Positions 1 through 7,428 of a stretch of DNA of 64,000 nucleotides are shown piece after piece. Numbering within the stretch: position 1 is the first letter of the stretch; each line of letters begins with the position of its first letter. Location of the stretch: contig NZ_PYFW01000013.1 of the NCBI RefSeq assembly GCF_003020125.1, positions 28,911 through 92,910 on the forward strand, written 5' to 3'. This DNA comes from Bradyrhizobium sp. MOS003. GTDB taxonomy: Bacteria > Pseudomonadota > Alphaproteobacteria > Rhizobiales > Xanthobacteraceae. The notes under the pieces are model-generated. The model did no database searches. It worked only from the letters and a program-made list of their open reading frames with translations, and had not been told where the DNA came from. The position numbers and the translations under genes are program-made.

Positions 1-134
1 CGCTCGCCAACGGCGCGACCAAGGAGGAAATCCGCGAGGTCTTCATGCAGGTCGCGATCTATTGCGGCGTGCCTGCCGGCGTGGATGCTTTCCGCAACGC
101 GAAGGAAGTCTTCGCCGAGCTCGACAAGAAGTAA
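1..134 (+). CDS. Carboxymuconolactone decarboxylase family protein, C-terminal fragment
   Basis: The reading frame enters from the left edge (first whole codon at position 3) and ends at TAA 132-134, giving 43 residues. The segment with REVFMQVAIYCGVPAG followed by DAFRNAKEVF is the conserved C-terminal helix pair of the carboxymuconolactone decarboxylase/AhpD-like family, whose members decarboxylate gamma-carboxymuconolactone in the protocatechuate branch or act as related small hydrolases and peroxidases. The next gene starts 17 bases downstream on the same strand, so it probably belongs to an operon with the two dehydrogenases that follow. The N-terminus lies outside the window, so the exact subfamily cannot be decided. 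Confidence 0.85.
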   Translation, partial: LANGATKEEIREVFMQVAIYCGVPAGVDAFRNAKEVFAELDKK

Positions 135-150
135 CGGAGCAGGACTGCAA

Positions 151-921
151 ATGAAGGGCAAATGGGCACTCGTGACCGGCGCGACTGCGGGCCTCGGCTT
201 CGCCGTGGCGGAAGGCCTGGCGGGCGCGGGCGCCAACATCGTCCTTCACGATCTCGCTCAGCCGAAGCAGGCTGCGGATGACCTTCGCGCCCGCTTCGGC
301 GTCGAGGTCGTCGCAGCCGGCGTCGATCTGTCCCGGCGCGAGGCGATCGAGGCCGGGATGGCGGACCTGCTCGCCCGCTGCGGTGCCATCGACATCCTCG
401 TCAACAACGCGGTCGTCAGGCATTTCTCCGCGATCGAGCAGTTTCCGCCGGAGCGTTGGGACGAGGCGCTGGCCGTCAATGTGTCGGCGCCGTTCCACCT
501 CATCCGCCTGGCGTTGCCGGCGATGAAACAGCGCGGTTGGGGCCGGATCATCAACATGGGCTCGATCTATTCGAGCCGCGCGGTCGAAGACCGCATCGAC
601 TACGTCACCACCAAGACGGCGATCGCAGGCATGACCCGCGCCGTCGCGATCGAGACGGCGCGCAGCGGCATCACCTGCAACACGCTCTGCCCCGGCACGC
701 TGCCGACGCCGGCCATCCTGAACAAGATCGCGACGATGGCGGAGACAAGCAGCCGTCCCGTCGCGGACGTGACGCGCGACTATCTCGGCGAGCGCCAGCC
801 GACGCAGCGCTTCATCGACATGGACGCGGTTGCGGCCATGGTCGTCTTCCTCTGCGGCCCCGCCGCAAACGACATCACCGGCGCCAGCCTGCCGATCGAC
901 GGCGGCTGGTCGGTCGCATGA
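151..921 (+). CDS. SDR family NAD(P)-dependent oxidoreductase
   Basis: A 256-residue classical short-chain dehydrogenase. The cofactor motif TGATAGLG lies at about residues 8-15, the NNAV segment follows, and the catalytic set is Ser in NMGSIYS and Tyr/Lys in YVTTK. The C-terminus has the usual GASLPIDGGW. The ATG at 151 is preferred over an in-frame ATG 66 bases upstream because it follows a purine-rich GGAGCAGG and places the Rossmann motif at the N-terminus as usual. It sits between a carboxymuconolactone decarboxylase-like gene and a second SDR, suggesting oxidation or reduction of a ring-derived or hydroxy-acid intermediate. The substrate cannot be read from the sequence. Confidence 0.9.
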   Translation: MKGKWALVTGATAGLGFAVAEGLAGAGANIVLHDLAQPKQAADDLRARFGVEVVAAGVDLSRREAIEAGMADLLARCGAIDILVNNAVVRHFSAIEQFPPERWDEALAVNVSAPFHLIRLALPAMKQRGWGRIINMGSIYSSRAVEDRIDYVTTKTAIAGMTRAVAIETARSGITCNTLCPGTLPTPAILNKIATMAETSSRPVADVTRDYLGERQPTQRFIDMDAVAAMVVFLCGPAANDITGASLPIDGGWSVA

Positions 922-943
922 GCACTGGAATGGGAGTGTTGCG

Positions 944-1684
944 ATGACTGAACAATCGAGCCAGACCGTCGTGCTGACCGGCGCCGCCGGCGGGATGGGA
1001 CGCGCCATCACCAAGGCGCTGCTGGACAGCGGCCGCCGCGTCGTGCTGGTCGACCGCGACGCCAAGGCGCTTCAGGAGCTGGCGGCGACGGCGGGCGACA
1101 AGGTGTTTCCGATCGAGCTCGACATAAGCGACGCCAAGGCCGTCGATCGCCTGCCCGATGCCATTCCCGGTCATTTCAGGCCGGTCGAAATTCTCATCAA
1201 CAATGCCGGCCACGACATCGGCGGCCGAACGCGCTTCGACGTCGGTTCTGCGGACGATTGGTCCAACATCATCCAGACCAATCTGATCGGCCTGATGCGC
1301 GTCACGCGCGCGATCCTCCCCGGCATGGTCCAGCGCAACGCCGGCCATGTCGTCAACATCAGCTCCATCAACGCGGTGCGGATCGTTCCCGACATGGCGG
1401 CGTACAGCACTAGCAAGGCGGGCGTGCACATGTTCACCGAGACCTTGCGCGGCGAGCTGGCGGACACCGCGATCCGGATCACCGAGCTGCAGCCCGGCCT
1501 GACCCGCACCAACATCATCCTGACCCGCTACCGCGGCGATACGCAGAAGGAAAAGGACTATTTCGACCAGTTCAGGATGGCGCTCGATCCGGCCGATATC
1601 GCCCGTTCGATCGTCTTCGCGCTCGACCAGCCCGCCCACGTTCAAATTGCCGAAATAATGATTCTGCCTGTAAACCGGTACTGA
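944..1684 (+). CDS. SDR family oxidoreductase
   Basis: A 246-residue short-chain dehydrogenase with TGAAGGMG as the dinucleotide-binding loop, NNAG, catalytic Ser in NISSINAV and YSTSK as the Tyr/Lys pair. The start at 944 lies 22 bases after the previous stop and follows GGGAGTGTT. An in-frame start further upstream would overlap the preceding gene and push the Rossmann motif inward, so it is rejected. The C-terminus (from about residue 190) deviates from the commonest SDR ending: it has a PADIARSIVFALDQP segment followed by a short tail, a pattern seen in the serine-dehydrogenase/YdfG-like subgroup. Role within the operon is inferred only. Confidence 0.88.
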   Translation: MTEQSSQTVVLTGAAGGMGRAITKALLDSGRRVVLVDRDAKALQELAATAGDKVFPIELDISDAKAVDRLPDAIPGHFRPVEILINNAGHDIGGRTRFDVGSADDWSNIIQTNLIGLMRVTRAILPGMVQRNAGHVVNISSINAVRIVPDMAAYSTSKAGVHMFTETLRGELADTAIRITELQPGLTRTNIILTRYRGDTQKEKDYFDQFRMALDPADIARSIVFALDQPAHVQIAEIMILPVNRY

Positions 1685-1707
1685 ATTTTCCCGAACAGGA
1701 CCCGGAC

Positions 1708-2424
1708 ATGGAAAGACGTAGCGAATTGCAGTCGACACTCCGCATCGAAGACGTCCCGACCGTCCGGGCGATGGTGGCGCAGAAGCTGCGTGAGGCGATC
1801 ATGTCGGGAACACTGAAGCCGGGCCAACGCCTGGTCGAGCGCGAGCTCTGCGAGATGATGGGCGTCAGCCGCCCCTCGATCCGCGAAGCGCTGCGTGCGC
1901 TCGAGGCCGACGGGCTGGTCAACATGGTCCCGCACCGCGGCCCCGTCGTGTCCACCATCAGCCTCGAAGAGGCCCGGCAGCTCTACGCCGCGCGCGCCGT
2001 CCTCGAAGGCTTCGCCGGCCGCGAATGCGCCAGGCTTCACGACCCCGAAGTGGCCCGCCGGATCGGCGACGCCCTGACCCGGCTGAAAGCGGCCGCGGCC
2101 AGGCAGGACCTCGTCGGATGCCTCGAAGCCAAGACCGATTTCTACGCGGCGCTGATCGGCGGCTGCCGCAATGCGTTTATCCAGCGCATGCTCAAGCCGC
2201 TGCACGATCGCATCCAGCTGCTGCGGATCACGTCGATGTCGCAACCGAAGCGGATCAACAAGAGCCTTCGCGAAGTCACCGCGATCTGGCGTGCGATCCA
2301 GAGCGGCGATGCGGATCTCGCCGAACGCTGCTGCGTCGACCACATCAACGCGGCCGCGGTGGCCGCGCTCGACATGATCGAAAAATCGTCGGCGGCCAAG
2401 GAGGCGGCGCCTTCCGACGACTAG
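1708..2424 (+). CDS. GntR family transcriptional regulator (FCD domain)
   Basis: A 238-residue regulator. Residues about 15-80 form a GntR winged helix (REAIMSGTLKPGQRL followed by SRPSIREALRALEADGLV), and the rest is an all-helical FCD ligand domain. It begins 23 bases after the preceding SDR gene and is followed 24 bases later by a Bug-type binding protein, so it is probably co-transcribed with the catabolic genes it controls. Proteins of this type usually repress until an organic acid binds the FCD domain. I see no obvious palindrome in the very short upstream gap, so any operator is likely upstream of the operon, outside the window. Confidence 0.92.
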   Translation: MERRSELQSTLRIEDVPTVRAMVAQKLREAIMSGTLKPGQRLVERELCEMMGVSRPSIREALRALEADGLVNMVPHRGPVVSTISLEEARQLYAARAVLEGFAGRECARLHDPEVARRIGDALTRLKAAAARQDLVGCLEAKTDFYAALIGGCRNAFIQRMLKPLHDRIQLLRITSMSQPKRINKSLREVTAIWRAIQSGDADLAERCCVDHINAAAVAALDMIEKSSAAKEAAPSDD

Positions 2425-2448
2425 AACAATGCCGCCATGGAGTGTTCG

Positions 2449-3423
2449 ATGAAGTTTCTCGTACGATCGCTGATCCTGTTCCTCCTGCTCTGCCCAGGTG
2501 ACGCGGCGGTCGCGGACGACTACCCCGTCCGCCCCGTCACGATGATCGTGCCCTTCTCCGCCGGCGGCCCGGGCGACGTCATCGCGCGTATCCTCGGCAG
2601 CGCCATGAGCGCGACGCTGAAGCAGTCCGTCGTCGTCGAGAACGTGGTCGGTGCCGGCGGGACGCTCGGCACCAACCGCGTCGCCAAGGCTGCTCCTGAC
2701 GGCTACACGCTGCTGCTGATGCATGTCGGCCAGGCCACCGCGCCTTCCCTCTACGCCAAGCTGCCGTTCGACCCGGTCGGCGACTTCGCCCCGATCGGGC
2801 TCGTCACCGACGTCCCGATGATCCTGGTGGCGCGGCCGAACTTCCCGGCCAAGGATTTGAGCGAGATGATCGCCCGGATCCGCAGCGAAGGTGACAAGAT
2901 GACTTTCGGCAATGTCGGTCTCGGCTCGGCCTCACAGCTCTGCGGCCTGATGTTCATGAGCACCACCGACACGAAGCTCTCGCAGATCTACTACAAGGGC
3001 GGTGGACCGGCGCTGAACGACATCATCGCCGGCCATATCGACGTCTATTGCGATCCCGCAACAGGGCCGACGCCGTACATCCAGTCGAAGACCATCAAGG
3101 GCTATGCCATCACCAGCAAGACACGTGTCGCGACGCTGCCGGATGTGCCGACCTCGGCTGAAGCCGGCGTTCCCGAATTCAACGTCACGACCTGGTACGG
3201 CCTCTACGCACCGCGCGGCACGCCGAAGCCGGTGGTGGATCATCTCGTCGGCGCGTTGCAGACGGCGCTGAAGGATCCCGCGTTGGTCAGCCGTTTTGCC
3301 GAGCTCAGCATGGCGCCGGTCGAGCCCGCGCGTGCAACGCCGGAAGCGCTCGAAGCTTTCCTGAAAGCCGAGATCGGCAAATGGGGACGGATCATCAAGG
3401 CGGCGGGGATTGAGCCTCAATAA
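2449..3423 (+). CDS. Bug family (TctC-like) tripartite tricarboxylate transporter binding protein
   Basis: A 324-residue exported solute-binding protein. A hydrophobic signal peptide (MKFLVRSLILFLLLCPGDAAVA) is followed by DDYPVRPVTMIVPFSAGGPGDVIAR, the hallmark N-terminus of the Bug family, and ENVVGAGGTLGTNRVAKAAPDGYT further on. The start at 2449 is chosen because GGAG at 2439-2442 is correctly spaced. The alternative ATG at 2437 lies before that site. No TctA/TctB membrane subunit is adjacent, which is common for Bug proteins. The ligand is probably a carboxylate related to the pathway upstream, but this is inference. Confidence 0.92.
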   Translation: MKFLVRSLILFLLLCPGDAAVADDYPVRPVTMIVPFSAGGPGDVIARILGSAMSATLKQSVVVENVVGAGGTLGTNRVAKAAPDGYTLLLMHVGQATAPSLYAKLPFDPVGDFAPIGLVTDVPMILVARPNFPAKDLSEMIARIRSEGDKMTFGNVGLGSASQLCGLMFMSTTDTKLSQIYYKGGGPALNDIIAGHIDVYCDPATGPTPYIQSKTIKGYAITSKTRVATLPDVPTSAEAGVPEFNVTTWYGLYAPRGTPKPVVDHLVGALQTALKDPALVSRFAELSMAPVEPARATPEALEAFLKAEIGKWGRIIKAAGIEPQ

Positions 3424-3778
3424 GCGCCGGCGTCACATCATGTAGCCGGAGTGATCTGAACCGTGATGTCAGCGACTACGATATTCTACTCCAGTTCATC
3501 CCAGCAGGACGCGCCCTGTTCTATCGTGCGAAACGAACTCTTCTCCGAGCAAGACGCCGGAGAGATTGAAACGCGTATCAAAGCTGCTGGTCCGGCACTT
3601 TGCCTGCCACGACCGCTCCGCGCAGGGCAAAGAACAATCACTTGAACGTTCGAAATTCCGGCTGAAGCGCAAAGCGGCTTGACGAAGTCGTCGATATCGA
3701 TTGTTATGTTATAACATTACATATCTGGTCCAATGCCTCGCCCTCCCCGTATCCCCTTGAAAAGACTGTTCGATCTCG
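3424..3778. other. Intergenic region carrying a Zur-type site
   Basis: These 355 bases separate the Bug gene from the GTPase gene. The only clear structure is the AT-rich palindrome at 3702-3721. A 60-codon open frame at 3463-3645 has no ribosome-binding site that I trust and no recognisable motif, and it is not called as a gene. Confidence 0.6.
3702..3721. promoter_or_regulatory. Zur-type palindromic operator
   Basis: TGTTATGTTATAACATTACA is a 20-base dyad in which only one symmetric base pair fails to match. The core GTTATGTTATAACATTAC fits the AT-rich inverted repeat bound by Zur in alphaproteobacteria. It ends 57 bases before the GTPase start, where it would cover the promoter. Zur repression in zinc-replete cells and induction on zinc starvation is the expected outcome. 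The match is seen directly, while the regulator is inferred. Confidence 0.78.
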
Positions 3779-4993
3779 ATGCGAAAACTCCCCGTCACCG
3801 TCTTGTCCGGCTTCCTTGGGGCTGGAAAGACCACTTTGCTGAACCACGTCCTGAACAATCGGCACGGCCTGAAGGTGGCGGTGATCGTGAACGACATGAG
3901 CGAGGTGAACATCGATGCGGATTGGGTCCGCGATGGCGGTGCGAACCTGTCCAGGACTGATGAGAAGCTGGTCGAGATGACCAACGGCTGCATCTGCTGC
4001 ACGCTGCGCGACGACCTCCTGAAAGAAGTCCGCGCCCTCGCCGAAAACGACCGGTTCGATTATCTGCTGATCGAATCCACCGGCATCTCCGAGCCGCTGC
4101 CGGTTGCGGCGACCTTCGACTTCCGCTCCGAGGATGGCGAAAGCCTCTCCGACGTGGCACGCCTCGACACCATGGTCACCGTGGTCGACGCGGTGAATCT
4201 GCTGAGGGATTATTCATCGACGGATTTCCTGGAGCAGCGCGGCCAAGCGCTGGCGAACGACAAGCGCACGCTGGTCGATCTCCTCGTCGAGCAGATCGAG
4301 TTTGCGGACGTGATCGTGCTCAACAAGGTCGATGACGCCTCGCCGGCGCAGCGCGAAGCCGCGCGAAAGATCATCCGGGCGCTCAATCCGGAAGCAGAGC
4401 TGATCGAAGCCAACCACAGCCGGGTCCCCTTCGATCGCATTCTCGACACCGGCCGGTTCGACTTTGAAAAGGCGCAAGCGCATCCGCTCTGGTTCAGGGA
4501 ACTCTACGGCTTCGCCGATCATGTGCCGGAGACGGAGGAATACGGCGTCACCAGTTTCGTCTATCGCGCGCGCCGGCCGTTCGAACCCGAAAAGTTCGAC
4601 AAGTTCGTGCGAGAACCCTGGCCCGGCGTCATTCGCGGCAAGGGACATTTCTGGCTGGCGACGCGCCCGCAATGGCTTGGCGAGATCAGCCAGGCAGGCT
4701 CCATCACGCGCACCGAGGCCCTCGGTTTCTGGTGGGCGAGCGTGCCCGCGGAACGCTGGCCGGACGACCCGTTTTGGCGCAAGCGGTTGCGCGAGAACTG
4801 GAACGAGGTCTATGGCGATCGTCGCCAGGAAATCGTGTTCATCGGCGCGGGCATGGACGAGAGCGCACTTCGCGCACGCCTGGACGCGTGCCTGGTCCCG
4901 GGCAAGCCGGCCATGAACGTCACGGAATGGGCGAAGCTTGCGGACCCGTTTCCAGTCTGGCGGCGCGCGAACGAAGTCGTGGGCCGCGAATGA
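3779..4993 (+). CDS. zigA: COG0523 GTP-binding metallochaperone (ZigA-like)
   Basis: A 404-residue G3E-family GTPase. Walker A is GFLGAGKTT at residues 11-19, the metal-binding CxCC motif is C71-I-C-C74, and NKVD serves as the guanine-specificity motif. The C-terminal CobW_C domain spans roughly residues 250-390. Proteins of this group are thought to hand zinc to client enzymes when zinc is scarce. The palindrome just upstream fits Zur control, which separates this protein from the cobalt (CobW) and nickel (HypB/UreG) members. A 60-codon gene overlaps its stop by four bases. The symbol reflects subfamily resemblance and should be regarded as provisional. Confidence 0.85.
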   Translation: MRKLPVTVLSGFLGAGKTTLLNHVLNNRHGLKVAVIVNDMSEVNIDADWVRDGGANLSRTDEKLVEMTNGCICCTLRDDLLKEVRALAENDRFDYLLIESTGISEPLPVAATFDFRSEDGESLSDVARLDTMVTVVDAVNLLRDYSSTDFLEQRGQALANDKRTLVDLLVEQIEFADVIVLNKVDDASPAQREAARKIIRALNPEAELIEANHSRVPFDRILDTGRFDFEKAQAHPLWFRELYGFADHVPETEEYGVTSFVYRARRPFEPEKFDKFVREPWPGVIRGKGHFWLATRPQWLGEISQAGSITRTEALGFWWASVPAERWPDDPFWRKRLRENWNEVYGDRRQEIVFIGAGMDESALRARLDACLVPGKPAMNVTEWAKLADPFPVWRRANEVVGRE

Positions 4994-5172
4994 CCAAAAT
5001 CGTCCGCTTCGCCTCCAAATCAGACCTCGAGCGGCAGCGCCTCATCCGCGAGGCGCGCGCGATCTACGACAGCATCTTCCCGCCGGACGTCCCTGCCGGC
5101 GGCTGCGCGCATGATCGGTCGGGTCAACCGCCGGCGCGCGAGGCACCCGCCGAAATCAAGTCCAGTCGATAA
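4990..5172 (+). CDS. Small protein of unknown function translationally coupled to the zinc GTPase
   Basis: A 60-residue frame whose ATG overlaps the stop of the GTPase gene as ATGA, so it is probably translated by re-initiation. The first half (KSDLERQRLIREARAIYDSIF) is a charged amphipathic helix, and the second half is rich in Pro, Gly and Ala and contains one Cys and one His. I do not recognise a family. Its position makes it a likely member of the zinc-starvation transcript. It could be a small partner of the GTPase or a client-binding peptide, but that is inference. Confidence 0.6.
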   Translation: MTKIVRFASKSDLERQRLIREARAIYDSIFPPDVPAGGCAHDRSGQPPAREAPAEIKSSR

Positions 5173-5183
5173 TGAGATGAAGA

Positions 5184-5268
5184 TGGTGCGCTCGGAGGGA
5201 CTCGAACCCCCACGATTTTACTCACTGCCACCTCAAGGCAGCGCGTCTACCAATTCCGCCACGAGCGC
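5184..5268 (-). tRNA. tRNA-Leu (anticodon GAG)
   Basis: Read on the minus strand, a seven-base acceptor stem GCGCTCG/CGAGCGC encloses a full cloverleaf of 85 bases including an encoded CCA. The anticodon stem-loop is CTGCC-TTGAGGT-GGCAG, which places GAG in the anticodon. A type II variable arm and the TTCGAGTCC T-loop are present, as expected for leucine. Confidence 0.95.
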
Positions 5269-5432
5269 TTTGGGGCTGCCGGCTTGCGGCCTGAAGGCCA
5301 GCCGGATCAACGGCGCCGATCTAACAAATCCATCAGAGGGGTACAAGCCTGCAAAGGCCCTGAATTCCACAGCTTTGCAGGAAAGTTCCGGCTCCTCCCC
5401 CGAATCGGCCCTCGCCGCAGGCCCAGGCCGCG

Positions 5433-5487
5433 ACCGCGTGCCCCCCGGCCGCTACCGCGTGCCCTGGCCGTTACCGAGTGCCCGGCG
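5433..5487. repeat. Short imperfect tandem repeat at the 3' end of the FliN-like gene
   Basis: Three imperfect copies of a roughly 20-base unit beginning ACCGCGTGCCC follow one another at 5433-5453, 5454-5472 and 5473-5487. The last overlaps the final codons of the FliN-like gene, whose stop lies at 5471-5473. The pattern suggests slippage duplication at the gene end. Confidence 0.5.
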
Positions 5488-5713
5488 TGCGCGGCAGCAT
5501 CTGCTTGACCTCGACCGCGATCCGGTTGCGGTCGACCAGCACGACGCCGGAGGCGACCGGCAGATTATTGGCCAAAACCTTGACCTCGTCGGCCTCGGTT
5601 GCGTCCAGCTCGATGATGGCGCCGCGGGAAAGACGCAATACCTGATGGATCGGCATGGTGGTCGTCCCGAGGACGACCATGAGATCCACGGTGACTTTAT
5701 CGAGAGTGGGCAC
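5471..5713 (-). CDS. fliN: FliN-like flagellar motor switch/type III secretion C-ring protein
   Basis: An 80-residue protein that consists of almost nothing but the FliN/FliMN-C (SpoA) domain. The motif VTVDLMVVLGTTTMPI followed by QVLRLSRGAIIELD and a C-terminal VLVDRNRIAVEV is diagnostic. FliN assembles with FliM in the C-ring at the base of the flagellum. The start is GTG at 5713; no better in-frame start is visible. No other flagellar gene lies within the window: its neighbours are a tRNA and lipB. It is therefore an orphan copy, either the only FliN located away from the main cluster or an extra paralogue. Confidence 0.85.
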   Translation of the reverse strand: MPTLDKVTVDLMVVLGTTTMPIHQVLRLSRGAIIELDATEADEVKVLANNLPVASGVVLVDRNRIAVEVKQMLPRTPGTR

Positions 5714-5807
5714 TGTCTGGACCGCCGCAACAGGGACTAAGGACCAAGGACTTCGGACAAGGACTTGGCATTTGCGCCTGCAATGATCACCACGTTATGG
5801 TTAGCCA

Positions 5808-6545
5808 ATGGTTAATTTGCCCCAAAACCCGCGCCAAGAGCTGGATTTGACGTCGTTTTCCGCCTCCGGCGGCCAGCCCGTGGAGTGGCGGATCTCGGAC
5901 GCGCCGGTACCCTATCCGGAGGCGGTCGCCGCGATGGAAGCCCGGGTCGCCGCCATTGCGGCCGGCGAGGCCCCGGAACTGGTCTGGCTGCTCGAACACC
6001 CCCCGCTCTACACCTCCGGCACCTCGGGCAAGGAGGCCGACCTGCGCGATCCCCGCTTCCCGATCTTCGCCACCGGGCGCGGCGGCCAGCTCACCTATCA
6101 CGGGCCGGGCCAGCGGGTGGCCTATGTCATGCTCGACCTCAAGCGCCGCCGGCCGGACGTCCGGGCCTATGTCGCGAGCCTGGAGGAGCTGATTCTGCGC
6201 ACGCTCGCCGCCTTCAACGTCCGCGGTGAGCGGCGCGAGGACCGGGTCGGCGTCTGGGTGAAGCGGCCCGACAAGGGGGCCGAGCACGAGGACAAGATCG
6301 CGGCGATCGGCGTGCGGCTGAAGCGCTGGGTCTCGTTCCACGGCATCGCCATCAATGTCGAGCCGGAGCTGTCGCATTTCGCCGGCATCGTTCCTTGCGG
6401 CGTTACTGACGCCCGCTATGGCGTCACCTCACTGGTCGATCTCGGTCAGCTCTTGACCATGGCCGACGTCGACATCGCGCTCCGGCAGGCGTTCGAGGAG
6501 CTGTTCGGGCCGACCAAAGCGTTGGTGCCGGAAGCGGCCGTCTAA
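5808..6545 (+). CDS. lipB: Octanoyltransferase LipB
   Basis: A 245-residue lipoyl(octanoyl) transferase, which moves octanoate from acyl carrier protein to lipoyl domains of the 2-oxoacid dehydrogenases and GcvH. The signature GRGGQLTYHGPGQ lies at residues 90-102. Lys163 in KIAAIGVR and Cys197 in GIVPCGV form the catalytic acyl-thioester pair. The short N-terminal extension before the fold is usual in alphaproteobacteria. The gene is divergent from the FliN-like gene. LipA is not in the window. Confidence 0.96.
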   Translation: MVNLPQNPRQELDLTSFSASGGQPVEWRISDAPVPYPEAVAAMEARVAAIAAGEAPELVWLLEHPPLYTSGTSGKEADLRDPRFPIFATGRGGQLTYHGPGQRVAYVMLDLKRRRPDVRAYVASLEELILRTLAAFNVRGERREDRVGVWVKRPDKGAEHEDKIAAIGVRLKRWVSFHGIAINVEPELSHFAGIVPCGVTDARYGVTSLVDLGQLLTMADVDIALRQAFEELFGPTKALVPEAAV

Positions 6546-6600
6546 CACCTTTGTCTCCGAGCCTGATCGCGCCTGCTCTCCCCTCCTCGCGGGATCGGCT

Positions 6601-6840
6601 ATGCTCGCGTCAGGCGTCGCCCACGCCTCCCTCCTCCGCCGGGAAAGCAGACAGGTCCGTGCGCTGAAATCCTTCGCACGCGACAAGGGGGTGATCGTCG
6701 TCTTCATCTCGCAGATCGACCGGTCCTACGATCCCACGGTCAAGCCCTGCCCCGATCTCGACGATGTCCGCCTGCCAAATCCGCTCGACCTGAGCTGCTC
6801 GACAAGACGTGCTTTCTGAACGGAAGTCCAGTTTCGGGCA
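6601..6840 (+). pseudogene. Remnant of a DnaB-like helicase/RecA-fold ATPase, C-terminal part, frameshifted
   Basis: From about 6646 the frame encodes VRALKSFARDKGVIVVFISQ followed by IDRSYDPTVKPCPDLDDVRLPNPLDL. This is the C-terminal region of a DnaB-type helicase-like protein common in rhizobia. At about 6790-6800 the reading shifts: the next frame gives LLDKTCFLN, the natural continuation of NPLDL. The N-terminal ATPase core is missing, as only unrelated codons precede the match. The whole stretch between lipB and the tautomerase (6546-6892) therefore holds a decayed gene and nothing else that I can see. Confidence 0.6.
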
Positions 6841-6892
6841 GCGAGCTGACGGCCAGGCCGCGGGTGAGATCTCTAACCCGCGGCTTGCAGCC

Positions 6893-7315
6893 TCACGCCG
6901 CAGCTAGCGCGACGTCGAGCTTGCCGGCGATATAGCGGCGCTCCTGGGTGAGGCCGCCGAAGCCGTAGGCATCGCCCTTGACCTCGTCGACATGCAGATA
7001 GGTCTCGGGATGCAGCGGCCCCAGGATCTCGGCCATGCGCTTGAACATCGCGGCAAGATAAGCGGCCTTCTCGTCCTTGGTGTTGGTGCCCTCCGTGACG
7101 TGGATGTCGATCCAGTAGCTTGCAAGCTTCTGCTCGGCGAGCGACTTGCCGCCGGCGAACCAGTCGCCGGCCTCGACCGACTTCACGATGATGGCGGTCA
7201 CCTCGGGATTCTTGTGCAAAATCTTTGCGGTGAGCTCGGACACGGCGCTGGCGATGTCGGCCTTCAGCGATGGCGACTGGCGCGACGAGGTGTAGGACAC
7301 GGTGATCAGGGGCAT
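6893..7315 (-). CDS. Tautomerase (4-oxalocrotonate tautomerase/MIF superfamily)
   Basis: A 140-residue protein starting MPLITVSYTSS. Methionine removal exposes Pro1, the catalytic general base of the tautomerase superfamily, so the ATG at 7315 is chosen over upstream in-frame codons. It also follows a good GAGGAG site. The length is twice that of a monomeric 4-oxalocrotonate tautomerase unit, as in the MIF/CHMI-like and fused members. Other family features are the WFAGG loop and the C-terminal GGLTQERRY. It is divergent from a LysR regulator 113 bases away that probably controls it. The substrate is not evident. Confidence 0.88.
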   Translation of the reverse strand: MPLITVSYTSSRQSPSLKADIASAVSELTAKILHKNPEVTAIIVKSVEAGDWFAGGKSLAEQKLASYWIDIHVTEGTNTKDEKAAYLAAMFKRMAEILGPLHPETYLHVDEVKGDAYGFGGLTQERRYIAGKLDVALAAA

Positions 7316-7388
7316 GGTGGTTCTCCTCAAGTAGCTGCGCGAGTGTTGCGCGGCGTTGACGAGAACCTAGACCTCCTCTCGTCATTTT

Positions 7389-7411
7389 GGTATCTTATCT
7401 CTGTTGATACC
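7389..7411. promoter_or_regulatory. LysR-type dyad between the tautomerase and regulator genes
   Basis: GGTATC and GATACC form perfect six-base arms around an 11-base spacer, giving the ATC-N11-GAT form of the LysR box. The site ends 17 bases before the regulator's start codon and lies in the divergent gap. It is the expected binding site for the LysR protein encoded next to it. Confidence 0.65.
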
Positions 7412-7428
7412 AGTGATAACAATTCATA

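Noticed and set aside
3463..3645. 60-codon open frame upstream of the Zur-type box
   Set aside because: No ribosome site, no motif, ordinary length for chance in this DNA.
5761..5785. TGGCATTTGCGCCTGC as a second sigma-54 promoter before lipB
   Set aside because: GG and GC are 11 bases apart instead of 10 and the -24 box is imperfect.
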